The translations under genes were made by a program, and so were the position numbers. From NCBI RefSeq assembly GCF_020905415.1, contig NZ_JAJJMP010000001.1, positions 649,501 through 713,500 of the forward strand: a stretch of DNA of 64,000 bases, given 5' to 3'. The notes under the pieces were generated by a model. The model saw only the letters and a list, made by a program, of their open reading frames with translations, was not told where the DNA came from and did no database searches. Each line of letters opens with the position of its first letter. The first letter of the stretch is position 1. Source of the stretch: Myroides oncorhynchi. GTDB taxonomy: Bacteria; Bacteroidota; Bacteroidia; Flavobacteriales; Flavobacteriaceae. Of this stretch, positions 44,330 through 53,675 are shown piece by piece.

Positions 44330-45796
44330 CTACAGCCCAAACTTGTGAAGTAATTTATCTAACATTGCCTTTACTCCTGCTACCCAATTAGTTTTAAATA
44401 CAATGATAAAGTTAAGTACTATAACTAAACCTACCTTTACAATCAAGTCTATCAGCGTATGTGAACTAGCAGGGATAAAGAATACAACTACTCCAAACAC
44501 AAGCATTAATAAGAATAATAGAAAGAAGTTCTTATCAAATGGCCACAACTTCATCTTCTGATAGATATAATAGGTCTTAGCTACATTAAACAATGTTAGA
44601 GATAACAATGATGCTAATCCTACACCGAATATCCCCAAATCTGTATAGGCAAGTAAAACATAGTTTAGTACAACATTTAAAACCATCAGGCTCAAAATAG
44701 AGACAAGGTTAAAACGATAATACTTAGAATAGGAAATAATCTCTGTACTAAAGCCCGTCGACATATTAATCACTACATTAATTCCCAATAAGTATATAAT
44801 AGGAATAGAGGGAGCTAGCTTATCATACGTTGGCAATAGTTTAAAAAGTGGATCTATACCAACTGCAACACAGCTAAACAAGAGCATCCCAATAAAGAAT
44901 AGATTACGAGCGACTTCTTTATATTTCATATTTAACGTACGCAACTCTGCTCTCTTAATCAAATCTGAAATAATAGGTGCGTATAAAGCAAATACCCCTG
45001 TAGCAGGTATAGCTAGCGTCGAAGCTAATGTAACCCCTATATTATATGTCCCATTTGCTTCATACGAGATAAAGTAAGGGATCATTAGAGAGTCTACTCT
45101 AAACGCAAAGAAAGAACCAAAACTTCCTGCAAAAGCAAACAGACTATAAGCATAGTACTCCTTCTTCCCTACATAAGCAAACAAGTCTTCATACTTCCAA
45201 TGCCAACTGTATTTAAAGTGCTTATGTATATAAATACCGATAACGATAGCTATGATATAATAAGCTATAATATAATACCACACAGCCTGATCTACTGAAA
45301 AGCTTGTATAGATCACCATTACAAACACAGTGGGTAAAGCTATCTTAGGAATTATCTTCTCAAAGAAGGTAGGAAACGATATACGTTGTAAGTTGGTTGC
45401 TTGTCTTCTAAAGAGTTCGATATATGCCATTGATATCGCTAATATGAACCCCATAATAACGTATTTCATCTCTGCTCCCTGGTATACAAAAGAACCTGCG
45501 AAGAGCAGTAACCCAACCCCTATCGTTAATTTGGACATAGAGAGCAGGCTAAAACTAAAGAGTTTACCCTTCAGGCGCTCACTAAGTTTAGGATAAAAGT
45601 TAATCAACGCATGCGTACTTCCTAATACAATAACCGGGAACATAATCTGCGCACATGCATCTACAAAACGGATAATACCAAGCAATTCTTTGTCTTGAGG
45701 ATAGACTAATACAGTCGACACCACACCTATCAATACACCAATGTAGTTGATAAGAGTAAAAAGGAATGCCTGTTTAGTAGATATTTTGTCCTGCAT
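44330..45796 (-). CDS. Polysaccharide biosynthesis flippase (MOP/MATE superfamily)
   Basis: 488-aa inner-membrane protein with about 12-14 helices, of the Wzx/O-antigen or exopolysaccharide flippase type. Opens with MQDKISTKQAFLFTLINYIG, and later LGINVVINMSTGFSTEI. It moves lipid-linked saccharides across the inner membrane in characterised relatives. A glycosyltransferase gene is divergently transcribed 136 bp away, which fits a surface-glycan function. Confidence 0.85.
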   Translation of the reverse strand: MQDKISTKQAFLFTLINYIGVLIGVVSTVLVYPQDKELLGIIRFVDACAQIMFPVIVLGSTHALINFYPKLSERLKGKLFSFSLLSMSKLTIGVGLLLFAGSFVYQGAEMKYVIMGFILAISMAYIELFRRQATNLQRISFPTFFEKIIPKIALPTVFVMVIYTSFSVDQAVWYYIIAYYIIAIVIGIYIHKHFKYSWHWKYEDLFAYVGKKEYYAYSLFAFAGSFGSFFAFRVDSLMIPYFISYEANGTYNIGVTLASTLAIPATGVFALYAPIISDLIKRAELRTLNMKYKEVARNLFFIGMLLFSCVAVGIDPLFKLLPTYDKLAPSIPIIYLLGINVVINMSTGFSTEIISYSKYYRFNLVSILSLMVLNVVLNYVLLAYTDLGIFGVGLASLLSLTLFNVAKTYYIYQKMKLWPFDKNFFLLFLLMLVFGVVVFFIPASSHTLIDLIVKVGLVIVLNFIIVFKTNWVAGVKAMLDKLLHKFGL

Positions 45797-45864
45797 ACTA
45801 ATGCGTAACTCTGTTAATCAAATACAAATATACTTGCTATTAAGTGCTTAACTACTATTTTTTT

Positions 45865-45872
45865 TAAATTTG
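45865..45872 (+). promoter_or_regulatory. -7 box before the glycosyltransferase gene
   Basis: TAAATTTG, a perfect TAnnTTTG, 60 bp before the glycosyltransferase ATG. No TTG at the expected distance. Confidence 0.35.
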
Positions 45873-45932
45873 TAAATCTTAAGCAACTTAGTTCTTTATC
45901 GTAGAGTACTATAGTTGTACAAATATTATTAC

Positions 45933-46787
45933 ATGAAATACCTAGTTATCATGCCTGCTCATAATGAGTCGGCTTTTATAGAGCAGACTTTAGATAGTTT
46001 AACACAGCAGACATTGTTACCCTCTCGTGTAATAATAGTGAATGATAATTCTACAGATAATACCGCTAACCTAGTTGAGACGAACTATGCTAGTGTACCA
46101 TATATAAACCTAATCAATAAGACTTCAGAAGCAATTCACTTACCGGGAAGCAAGGTTATACAGGCATTTAACTACGGATTAGCACAAGTAGATAATCTAG
46201 AAGAGTATGACTTCATCGTCAAGCTAGACGCTGATCTTATCTTGCCAACTGATTACTTCATGACCATCGCTAACCGATTTAAAGAAGATGAGTCTATTGG
46301 AATGGTGGGTGGCTTTGCATATATAGAGAAAGATAACCAATGGGTCATAGAGAGTTTGACAGATAAAGATCATATTAGAGGAGCATTTAAGGCATATCGC
46401 ATTGATTGTTTTAAACAGATCGGAGGTCTTAAGCCTGCTATGGGGTGGGATACTGTAGATGAACTATTATGTAGGTTCTATAATTGGAAGATAATCACTG
46501 TAGAGACACTAAAAGTAAAACACCTTAAACCTACTGGCGCAATGTATAACAAAGCTGCGCGCTATAAACAAGGTGAAGCATTCTATAGACTGCATTACGG
46601 TATCATCATTACGTCTATTGCTGCACTGAAGCTAGCTATGAAAAAGAAGAAACCTTTTCTATTCATTGATTATATAAAAGGATATTGTAAAGCCAAATAT
46701 GAAAAACAACCTTACTTAGTGACAGATGAGCAAGGTGAGTTCATCCGTAACTACCGTTGGAAAAAGATTAAATCAAAACTCATCTGA
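45933..46787 (+). CDS. Family 2 glycosyltransferase
   Basis: 284 aa from the ATG at 45933 (MKYLVIMPAHNESAFIEQ); the frame also contains a TTG upstream at 45915. GT-A fold signs: IIVNDNSTDNT, the DxD-type KLDADLI and the later GWDTVDELLCRFYNW. Transfers a sugar to an unknown acceptor. Divergent from the flippase gene; the MlaE gene follows 68 bp downstream. Confidence 0.88.
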   Translation: MKYLVIMPAHNESAFIEQTLDSLTQQTLLPSRVIIVNDNSTDNTANLVETNYASVPYINLINKTSEAIHLPGSKVIQAFNYGLAQVDNLEEYDFIVKLDADLILPTDYFMTIANRFKEDESIGMVGGFAYIEKDNQWVIESLTDKDHIRGAFKAYRIDCFKQIGGLKPAMGWDTVDELLCRFYNWKIITVETLKVKHLKPTGAMYNKAARYKQGEAFYRLHYGIIITSIAALKLAMKKKKPFLFIDYIKGYCKAKYEKQPYLVTDEQGEFIRNYRWKKIKSKLI

Positions 46788-46855
46788 TTACTTTTTTAAC
46801 TTAATAAACTTAAAACTCAATTGTAATTGGTAATTTAGCCAATATTTAAATTTTT

Positions 46856-47602
46856 ATGATAAAATCTGGATTAAGACATATAGGTCAATACTTTATAATG
46901 CTAAAGGAAATGTTTAGCAAAATGACTAAATGGAAAGTTATGAAAGTGCTTATATTTAAAGAGATAGATGATTTAATCATCGGATCTTTAGGTATTGTAG
47001 CATTCCTATCTTTTTTCGTTGGAGGTGTTGTAGCTATCCAAACTGCACTTAACTTAACTAACCCACTTATACCTAAATACCTTATCGGGTTCGCTACTAG
47101 ACAATCTGTAATCCTAGAGTTCGCTCCTACCTTTATTTCCATCATTATGGCTGGTAAGATGGGATCATTTATTACCTCTAGCATTGGTACGATGCGAGTA
47201 ACGGAGCAGATCGACGCCTTAGAAGTAATGGGAGTTAGTTCGCTTAATTACTTAGTATTTCCTAAGTTAGTAGCAGTAATGTTATATCCATTTGTTATAG
47301 GTATCAGTATGTTCTTAGGAATTGTTGGTGGATGGTTTGGCGGTGTGATGGGAAACTTCGTTAGTTCAGAACAGTTCATCATTGGTCTACAAGATTCTTT
47401 TACTCCATTTCACGTAACTTATGCCTTTATCAAAACTTTCTTATTTGGTTTCTTATTAGCGACTATACCATCTTATTTTGGATATTATATGAAAGGTGGA
47501 GCCTTAGAAGTAGGTAAAGCGAGTACCACTTCATTCGTATGGACGAGTGTAGCTATTATCTTAACCAACTATATATTAACCTCTCTACTTTTAAGCAACT
47601 AA
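46856..47602 (+). CDS. mlaE: MlaE-type ABC transporter permease
   Basis: 248-aa permease of the MlaE/YrbE family: about five helices, with ESAFAPTF-type residues here as VILEFAPTFISIIMAGKMGS and GTMRVTEQIDALEVMG. With MlaF it makes the inner-membrane core of an MCE-linked phospholipid transporter that maintains outer-membrane asymmetry. The ATPase gene begins 3 bp after its stop, so they form one operon; an MlaD-type MCE gene is not seen next to it. Confidence 0.93.
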   Translation: MIKSGLRHIGQYFIMLKEMFSKMTKWKVMKVLIFKEIDDLIIGSLGIVAFLSFFVGGVVAIQTALNLTNPLIPKYLIGFATRQSVILEFAPTFISIIMAGKMGSFITSSIGTMRVTEQIDALEVMGVSSLNYLVFPKLVAVMLYPFVIGISMFLGIVGGWFGGVMGNFVSSEQFIIGLQDSFTPFHVTYAFIKTFLFGFLLATIPSYFGYYMKGGALEVGKASTTSFVWTSVAIILTNYILTSLLLSN

Positions 47603-47605
47603 GAA

Positions 47606-48382
47606 ATGATTGAAGTAAAAAACATACAAAAGTCGTTTGATGGTACACAGGTACTTAAAGGTATTAGTACTACATTCGAGACAGGAAAAACAAACCTTAT
47701 CATCGGACAGAGTGGCTCTGGTAAGACTGTAATGCTTAAAACACTTTTAGGCATACACACTCCTGATTCGGGAATCATCAGTTTTGATGGTAGAATATCT
47801 ACTGAACTTAACTCTACAGAACGAAGAGAACTAAGAACTGAAATAGGAATGGTCTTCCAAGGAAGTGCACTATTTGATTCAATGACTGTAGAAGAGAACA
47901 TTGCATTCCCTTTAAAGATGTTCACTAATAAATCTGATGCTGAAATAGCCGAAAGAGTTAATGAAGTTATCGACCGAGTTAACCTTATCAATGCAAACAA
48001 AAAGAAACCTTCAGAGATATCAGGAGGTATGCAGAAGAGGGTAGCTATCGCAAGAGCAATAGTAAATAACCCAAAATACTTATTCTGTGACGAACCTAAC
48101 TCAGGGCTTGACCCGAAAACAGCTATCGTTATCGATAACTTAATTCAAGAGATTACGCATGAGTATGGTATCACCACTGTCATCAACACCCACGATATGA
48201 ATTCTGTACTAGAGATAGGTGAGCATATCGTATTTTTAAAAAATGGTGTATTAGCATGGTCTGGTAATCATAAAGAAATCATTCAGACAGATAATGAAGA
48301 TGTTGTAGACTTTGTTTACTCATCAGAGCTTTTTAGAATGGTTCGCCAAGCTATGAAACAAATCGGAAACGAAAAGAAATAA
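47606..48382 (+). CDS. mlaF: MlaF-type ABC transporter ATP-binding protein
   Basis: 258 aa. Walker A GQSGSGKT at residues 34-41, signature ISGGMQKRVAIARA, Walker B YLFCDEPNSGLDP, switch NTHD. Closest to MlaF, the ATPase of the lipid transporter encoded by the preceding gene. Its stop codon is 1 bp before a 150-bp repeat copy. Confidence 0.95.
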   Translation: MIEVKNIQKSFDGTQVLKGISTTFETGKTNLIIGQSGSGKTVMLKTLLGIHTPDSGIISFDGRISTELNSTERRELRTEIGMVFQGSALFDSMTVEENIAFPLKMFTNKSDAEIAERVNEVIDRVNLINANKKKPSEISGGMQKRVAIARAIVNNPKYLFCDEPNSGLDPKTAIVIDNLIQEITHEYGITTVINTHDMNSVLEIGEHIVFLKNGVLAWSGNHKEIIQTDNEDVVDFVYSSELFRMVRQAMKQIGNEKK

Positions 48383-48383
48383 T

Positions 48384-48537
48384 CCCAGAATCAGCGATAG
48401 ACAGATAAACGAAATGCAATTATACAAGATAGGTCTGAATTAGTGATTTCAACATACTATAGTATGGTTATAGAGCTAATGAAAGAACTATAAAGTAGAA
48501 TTATTTTGTAATATTTGGCTAATGCTGCTTATGGAAT
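48384..48537. repeat. 150-bp intergenic repeat, second copy (C2)
   Basis: About 75% identical to the copy at 23152-23303 over its length, with the same internal words (CAGATAAACGAAA, GATTT.AACATAC, TATAGAGC, AAGTAGAATT, TATTTGGCTAATG). Its inverted ends are degraded (CCCAGAATCAGCG against GCTGCTTATGGAA). It follows the mlaF stop by 1 bp. Confidence 0.65.
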
Positions 48538-48544
48538 GAATCAT

Positions 48545-48581
48545 AAAAAAAGAGTAATGTTCATCACATTACTCTTTTTTA
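48545..48581. terminator. Bidirectional terminator
   Basis: AGAGTAATG-ttcatca-CATTACTCTTTTTT with A-runs on the other side, between mlaF and the convergent mannose-1-phosphate guanylyltransferase gene. Confidence 0.8.
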
Positions 48582-48591
48582 CTTTCCTATT

Positions 48592-49659
48592 TTATTTAAG
48601 TTTATCAGACACGTGCTGACTCACTACCTTTATCTCCTGTTCTTTCTTCTTAGGGTATAATAGTAAGATATCATCCTTATCCACGATAATATAGTCATTA
48701 AGACCATCTACTACCACAATTTTCCCTTTTGCAGTTCTAACGATATTATTCGTAGCATTATTAAAGAAAGCAGTCGCATTCACTACAGCATTTTCATTCT
48801 CATCCTTAGGCAACTTGTCGTATAAAGACCCCCAAGTACCTAGATCATTCCAGTCAAATGTAGCTGGTTGTACATATACGTTATTCGCTTTTTCCATAAC
48901 AGCATAATCTATAGAGATATTCTCTGCCTTAAAGTAATTCTCTTCTATAAACGCCTTTTCACCATCTGTGTTTAGCAAATCATATCCTTCATTAAACAAT
49001 TCCATCATAGCAGGTTGAAACTCAGCAAAGGCTTCTAATATAGCACCTACACTCCAAATAAAGATACCTGAGTTCCATAAGAAATGACGACTTTGAACAA
49101 ACTTACGAGCTGTTACATAGTCTGGTTTCTCCCTAAACTGAACTACCTTTTTAATCGGACGTGAGTCTAATTTGTTAAACTCTATATATCCGTAACCAGT
49201 ATTAGGGAAAGTAGGTAAGATACCTAAAGTCATTAATACTTTATCTCGCTCACATACATCAAAAGTACGTTGTAGGTTAGATACGAATTGCAATTCATCC
49301 TCTATCCAGTGATCACTAGGTGCTACCACCATCACTGCATCAGGATTATTCTTTTTAATTTTCATAGCCGCATATAGTATACAGGGTGCTGTATTACGCA
49401 TATCCGGTTCTAATATAATATTATTCTCGTGTACTGCTGGTAACTGAGTCATTACCATTTCTTTATAATTCGCATGTGTTAGAATAAGAATATTCTCCTT
49501 AGGCACTACTTGAGACAGACGCTTAAACGTCTTCTGAATCAAGGTATCACCAGATCCTAACATATCGTGAAATTGTTTTGGAAACTCAGGAGTACTTACT
49601 GGCCAAAAACGAGACCCTACTCCACCAGCCATTATCACTGCATAATAATTTGAACTCAT
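48592..49659 (-). CDS. manC: Mannose-1-phosphate guanylyltransferase
   Basis: 355-aa nucleotidyltransferase that makes GDP-mannose for glycan synthesis. GGVGSRFWP at residues 12-20 is the nucleotide-binding signature, followed by TPEFPKQF. Also VVAPSDHWI and FREKPDYVTA typical of the family. It lacks the C-terminal isomerase half of bifunctional enzymes. Last gene of a four-gene operon (M28, SDR, SprT, this). Confidence 0.93.
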   Translation of the reverse strand: MSSNYYAVIMAGGVGSRFWPVSTPEFPKQFHDMLGSGDTLIQKTFKRLSQVVPKENILILTHANYKEMVMTQLPAVHENNIILEPDMRNTAPCILYAAMKIKKNNPDAVMVVAPSDHWIEDELQFVSNLQRTFDVCERDKVLMTLGILPTFPNTGYGYIEFNKLDSRPIKKVVQFREKPDYVTARKFVQSRHFLWNSGIFIWSVGAILEAFAEFQPAMMELFNEGYDLLNTDGEKAFIEENYFKAENISIDYAVMEKANNVYVQPATFDWNDLGTWGSLYDKLPKDENENAVVNATAFFNNATNNIVRTAKGKIVVVDGLNDYIIVDKDDILLLYPKKKEQEIKVVSQHVSDKLK

Positions 49660-49664
49660 ATATC

Positions 49665-50288
49665 TTATCTATTTACAACATAATGGGTAAGCAACTCTAC
49701 TTCAGCATTTGCTTTAAAAGTATAGCTACGTCCCGTTGACACCTCTAAACATTCAAACAGTTTCACTCTAATAGGTCCACGTTTAAATATCTTTCCATTA
49801 TATGTTTTAAAATGACTTCCCAAAGGAATCTCATATATAAAACATGTTTTATTATTTATATCCTGTACATCATATCGCTTCATCGCTATAGAGAGACGTT
49901 CATCTGTATCACTACTCGCTGAAGGATTCTTAAAGTGATTCGCTAATAAAGGCAATAGTGCACTAGGAAAAACTTCTGTTCTCAAAAAAGGAAGCATCAA
50001 TAACTGAAAAGTACTCTTCCACTCTACACCATGAGGCTTTATCCTTCCACCATACTTTTGATATGTCACTAAGTGAGCTATCTCGTGAATTAAGGTCATC
50101 AAAAAACGATAAGGATTCAAATTAGAATTTATCGTGATTAGATGCTTTCCATCGTGATTACGAGTATAGTCACCATGGCGAGTAACACGCTCATGTACAA
50201 TCTTTAAATGTACATGATAATGCTTTATCAACTCAAATACAGCTTCTACAGATTGCTCTGGCAAATATGGACGTAACGTTTCTATCAA
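49665..50288 (-). CDS. SprT-like zinc metalloprotease-domain protein
   Basis: 207-aa protein with His68-Glu69 and His72 in HEIAHLVTY and a His86 (IKPHGVEWK) as probable third ligand, matching SprT/Spartan-type domains that digest DNA-crosslinked proteins in eukaryotes. Bacterial function is not established. Start as annotated. Lies 5 bp before manC and 13 bp after the SDR gene. Confidence 0.85.
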   Translation of the reverse strand: MIETLRPYLPEQSVEAVFELIKHYHVHLKIVHERVTRHGDYTRNHDGKHLITINSNLNPYRFLMTLIHEIAHLVTYQKYGGRIKPHGVEWKSTFQLLMLPFLRTEVFPSALLPLLANHFKNPSASSDTDERLSIAMKRYDVQDINNKTCFIYEIPLGSHFKTYNGKIFKRGPIRVKLFECLEVSTGRSYTFKANAEVELLTHYVVNR

Positions 50289-50301
50289 TTAATTCTTTTT
50301 T

Positions 50302-50979
50302 TTAAGGGGTTGTTGTTGATACTTGCAACACTTTACCATTAAAGAATCTATTACCGTGAATACTAAAGTTCACGATATACTCTGCCATTTCGTCTGGCAT
50401 AAGTGGCGCTTGGTATCCAGGAAAAGCTTCTTCTAACATCTCTGTCTGTACAGCTCCTAAAGCAACTACATTAAAGAATATACCTTTATCCTTATATTCC
50501 TCTGCAAGCAATTCACTAAGAATAGTCACAGCTCCTTTACTTGAGCTATACGCTGCTAAGCCTCCGAATTTAAGTACTCCCTGAACTCCTCCCATACTAC
50601 TAACTGTTACCACATGACTATTTACTTTCATAAATGGTACTGTCAACTGCATTAGACGAGCTGCTCCGAATACATTCACATTGTAGACATATTGAAAGTC
50701 TTCTTGTGTAATCTCTTCAAAAGGTTTATTAACAATAGCCCCAGCATTGTTAATCAAGATATCTACATGACTCCAGTTATCTTGTACAAAAGCGACTACT
50801 TGCTGTAAGTCTTCCTCTTTTGTTATATCAACAGCTAAACAAGTAACGTTATCTAAACCTACTAATTTGTCAGATACCTTTCTAGATACAGCCAATACAT
50901 TATGACCTAATTTAGACAACCACTGCACACACTCTAGGCCTATACCTCTACTTGTCCCTGTAACAATTACGTTTTTCAT
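50302..50979 (-). CDS. Short-chain dehydrogenase/reductase
   Basis: 225-aa Rossmann-fold NAD(P)-dependent oxidoreductase. TGTSRGIG at residues 7-14, NNAG near 87-90, catalytic YSSSK at about 152-156. Substrate unknown. It starts 1 bp after the end of the upstream M28 gene, indicating co-transcription. Confidence 0.9.
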   Translation of the reverse strand: MKNVIVTGTSRGIGLECVQWLSKLGHNVLAVSRKVSDKLVGLDNVTCLAVDITKEEDLQQVVAFVQDNWSHVDILINNAGAIVNKPFEEITQEDFQYVYNVNVFGAARLMQLTVPFMKVNSHVVTVSSMGGVQGVLKFGGLAAYSSSKGAVTILSELLAEEYKDKGIFFNVVALGAVQTEMLEEAFPGYQAPLMPDEMAEYIVNFSIHGNRFFNGKVLQVSTTTP

Positions 50980-50980
50980 T

Positions 50981-51913
50981 TTAATACATTCTAATTTCTC
51001 CCGGAGCTAAATTAACAAGTTTAGCTACAACTGGTATTATATCTTGTGTAAAAGAAGTCATAAAGTTTAAGTCCATTAAATGAGCTTCATCTTTTACATG
51101 GTGATAATATTCATAATTTTCAAAATCAAAAGAACTGAACGTTTGACATGGTACTTTAAACATTTGATAGAATGGATAGTTATCAGATCTTTTAAACAAC
51201 TGAAACTCCTCTGCCTTCTCTAGTTTACCCACGATTGACTTACCTGCTAATTCATTTAGCTTAGTTGCCATAGTAGATAGATCATATCCTGTCAAATAAG
51301 TAGTGTAATCCCTCTTCATCGCCAATCCTAGCATTTCGAAATTTAGCATAGATACTACATTCACATTTTCAGCCTTTAGACGTTCTGCCAAATGCTTTGA
51401 CCCCCATAATCCTTTCTCCTCTCCTGTGAAAAACGCGATAATGATAGTACGCTTATTATTTTGCAGCTTTAAGTTACGAGCCAACTCTAATAAGATAGCA
51501 CTACCTGCTGCATTATCATTAGCACCATTAGCAATAGAATCACCGGCTACCGGCTTCTCTATTCCTATATGATCATAATGTGCACCTAATACGACTACCT
51601 CATTCCTTAAGACAGCATCTGTACCAGGAATAACCCCAACTACATTCCAAGCCTCTTTTACATTCTTTAATGTATCATTATAACTCGTATAATACGATTT
51701 TATTTTATACTCTTCTAAATGTTTAGCCAAATAACTAGCTGCTAATTTACCTCCCTCACTACCAGTATCTCTACCTAATAATTCATCAGAAGCTAAATAG
51801 TATAACGTCTCTTTAATATTCTTTTGTTCAGCATTAACTTTAGCAACAATCGGAGCCTTAGTAGAAGCACATCCCACTAGCAACACTGTCGCCAATAAAC
51901 CTAAAAATCTCAT
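50981..51913 (-). CDS. M28 family peptidase, lipoprotein
   Basis: 310 aa. Lipobox Cys15 (VLLVGC) followed by the M28 zinc peptidase fold: His112, Asp114 and His115 in GAHYDHIG, Asp133 in GANDNAAG, Glu165/Glu166 in FFTGEEKGLWG, and a final His in YYHHVKDEAHL. Aminopeptidase type. First gene of the operon and preceded by a -7 box. Smaller than the PA-domain M28 at 16276 and lacking its insert. Confidence 0.92.
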   Translation of the reverse strand: MRFLGLLATVLLVGCASTKAPIVAKVNAEQKNIKETLYYLASDELLGRDTGSEGGKLAASYLAKHLEEYKIKSYYTSYNDTLKNVKEAWNVVGVIPGTDAVLRNEVVVLGAHYDHIGIEKPVAGDSIANGANDNAAGSAILLELARNLKLQNNKRTIIIAFFTGEEKGLWGSKHLAERLKAENVNVVSMLNFEMLGLAMKRDYTTYLTGYDLSTMATKLNELAGKSIVGKLEKAEEFQLFKRSDNYPFYQMFKVPCQTFSSFDFENYEYYHHVKDEAHLMDLNFMTSFTQDIIPVVAKLVNLAPGEIRMY

Positions 51914-51929
51914 TTGTAAATATTTTTAT

Positions 51930-51937
51930 CAAAAATA
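51930..51937 (-). promoter_or_regulatory. -7 box of the M28-SDR-SprT-manC operon
   Basis: TATTTTTG on the minus strand, a perfect TAnnTTTG, 16 bp before the ATG, implying a very short leader. Confidence 0.45.
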
Positions 51938-52007
51938 CAAAAAGGATATTAACTAATGAAAAATAAATGCTCAAGGATATCTAAGAGAAAGTATAAATTA
52001 TCAACAA

Positions 52008-52041
52008 TAAAAAAGCCCTCATTCATTATGAATGAGGGCTC
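52008..52041 (-). terminator. Terminator of the pdhA-E2 operon
   Basis: AGCCCTCATTC...GAATGAGGGCT, 11-bp perfect stem with a T-run on the minus strand. Confidence 0.88.
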
Positions 52042-52061
52042 AGTATTATATTATAAATAGA

Positions 52062-53663
52062 TTACGCCAACATAGTAACTGGGTTCTCTACATAATCTTT
52101 AAATGTTTGTAAGAATTGAGCACCTGTAGCACCGTCCACTGTTCTGTGGTCACATGCTAAAGTTACTACCATCGTGTTTCCAACTACAACCTGACCGTTC
52201 TTAACTACTGGTTTTTCTATAATAGCACCTACTGATAGAATAGCAGAGTTAGGTTGGTTGATAATAGAAGTAAATGATTGGATACCGAACATACCTAAGT
52301 TAGATACAGTAAATGTACTTCCTTCCATTTCAGCAGGAGTAAGTTTTTTAGTTTTAGCTTTAACAGCTAATTCTTTTACTTTACCACCGATGTTAGTAAG
52401 AGACATCTGATCTGTGAATGGCAATACTGGTACTACTAATCCATCTTCTACAGCTACAGCCACACCTATATTGATATGATTGTTATAGATAGTCGCATTA
52501 TCAGTCCATTGCGTATTCACTTGTGGGTGTTTGCGAAGTGCCATAGCACATGCTTTCACTACCATATCATTAAATGACACTTTAGTATCAGGTAGATTAT
52601 TAATAATCTTACGAGACTCGATAGCATTATCCATGTCTAACTCGATAGTTAAGTAATAGTGAGGAGCAGTAAACTTAGACTCAGCTAAACGACGAGCAAT
52701 AGTTTTACGCATTTGTGAATTTTTCACTTCCTCTACACTTACTTCACCAGCAGGTACAAAAGCCTTAACTGCAGGTGCAGCAGCCGTAGCAGCAGCTACA
52801 GGAGATGCTGTCTTAGCAGCTGGTGTGAAGTTTTCGATATCGCGTTTAACGATACGCCCATTCTCACCTGAACCTTTAACGTCAGTAATGTTTATTCCTT
52901 TATCTTCAGCAATCTTCTTAGCCAACGGAGAAATGAATACTCTCCCATTAGTTGAAGCAGTAGCCTCCACACTTACAGTTGCAGCAGGAGTCGCAGCTTT
53001 AGGAGCCTCTTCTACAGAAGCCTCAACAGCAAAACCACCAGCTACGATAGCAGATACATCAGTTCCTTCTGGTCCTAAGATAGCTAATACGCTATCCACT
53101 GGAGCAGATTCCCCTTCATTAATACCTACATATAATAAAGTTCCAGCTTCGAAAGCTTCGAACTCCATAGTTGCTTTATCAGTTTCTATTTCTGCAAGGA
53201 TATCACCCTCTTGTACTTTATCACCTACTTTTTTAATCCAAGTAGCAACTGTACCATCAGTCATCGTATCACTTAGACGAGGCATAGTAATGATCTTAAC
53301 TCCAGCAGGCATAGCAGCCGCTTTAGGAGCAGGAGCATCAGCTTTAACTTCTACTTGTGCAGCAGGAGCCTCAGCTACAGGAGCAGTGCTAGCACCACCA
53401 CTGATTAATGCAGAGATATCTTCACCTTCAGTACCTATAATAGCAAGTAACGAATCTACAGGAGCAGATTCACCTTCTTGTAATCCAATATATAACAATG
53501 TACCTGAGTTAAATGACTCAAACTCCATTGTTGCTTTGTCTGTTTCGATCTCTGCAAGGATATCTCCTTCTGAAATCTTATCTCCAACTTTTTTTAACCA
53601 AGCTGCAACCACACCTTCTGTCATAGTGTCGCTTAAGCGAGGCATTGTAATTACTTCTGCCAT
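52062..53663 (-). CDS. Pyruvate dehydrogenase complex E2 (dihydrolipoamide acetyltransferase)
   Basis: 533-aa E2 with two N-terminal lipoyl domains; the lipoyl lysines are Lys43 and Lys163, each within ETDKATMEFE. A peripheral-subunit-binding domain follows (about residues 240-280, SPLAKKIAEDKGINITDV), then the catalytic domain with DHRTVDG holding His506 and Asp510. Ala/Pro/Val-rich linkers separate the parts. Accepts acetyl groups from E1 and transfers them to CoA. Second gene of the pdhA operon, 12 bp after pdhA. The long frame on the other strand is a composition artefact. Confidence 0.96.
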   Translation of the reverse strand: MAEVITMPRLSDTMTEGVVAAWLKKVGDKISEGDILAEIETDKATMEFESFNSGTLLYIGLQEGESAPVDSLLAIIGTEGEDISALISGGASTAPVAEAPAAQVEVKADAPAPKAAAMPAGVKIITMPRLSDTMTDGTVATWIKKVGDKVQEGDILAEIETDKATMEFEAFEAGTLLYVGINEGESAPVDSVLAILGPEGTDVSAIVAGGFAVEASVEEAPKAATPAATVSVEATASTNGRVFISPLAKKIAEDKGINITDVKGSGENGRIVKRDIENFTPAAKTASPVAAATAAAPAVKAFVPAGEVSVEEVKNSQMRKTIARRLAESKFTAPHYYLTIELDMDNAIESRKIINNLPDTKVSFNDMVVKACAMALRKHPQVNTQWTDNATIYNNHINIGVAVAVEDGLVVPVLPFTDQMSLTNIGGKVKELAVKAKTKKLTPAEMEGSTFTVSNLGMFGIQSFTSIINQPNSAILSVGAIIEKPVVKNGQVVVGNTMVVTLACDHRTVDGATGAQFLQTFKDYVENPVTMLA

Positions 53664-53675
53664 GTTCTCTTATTA

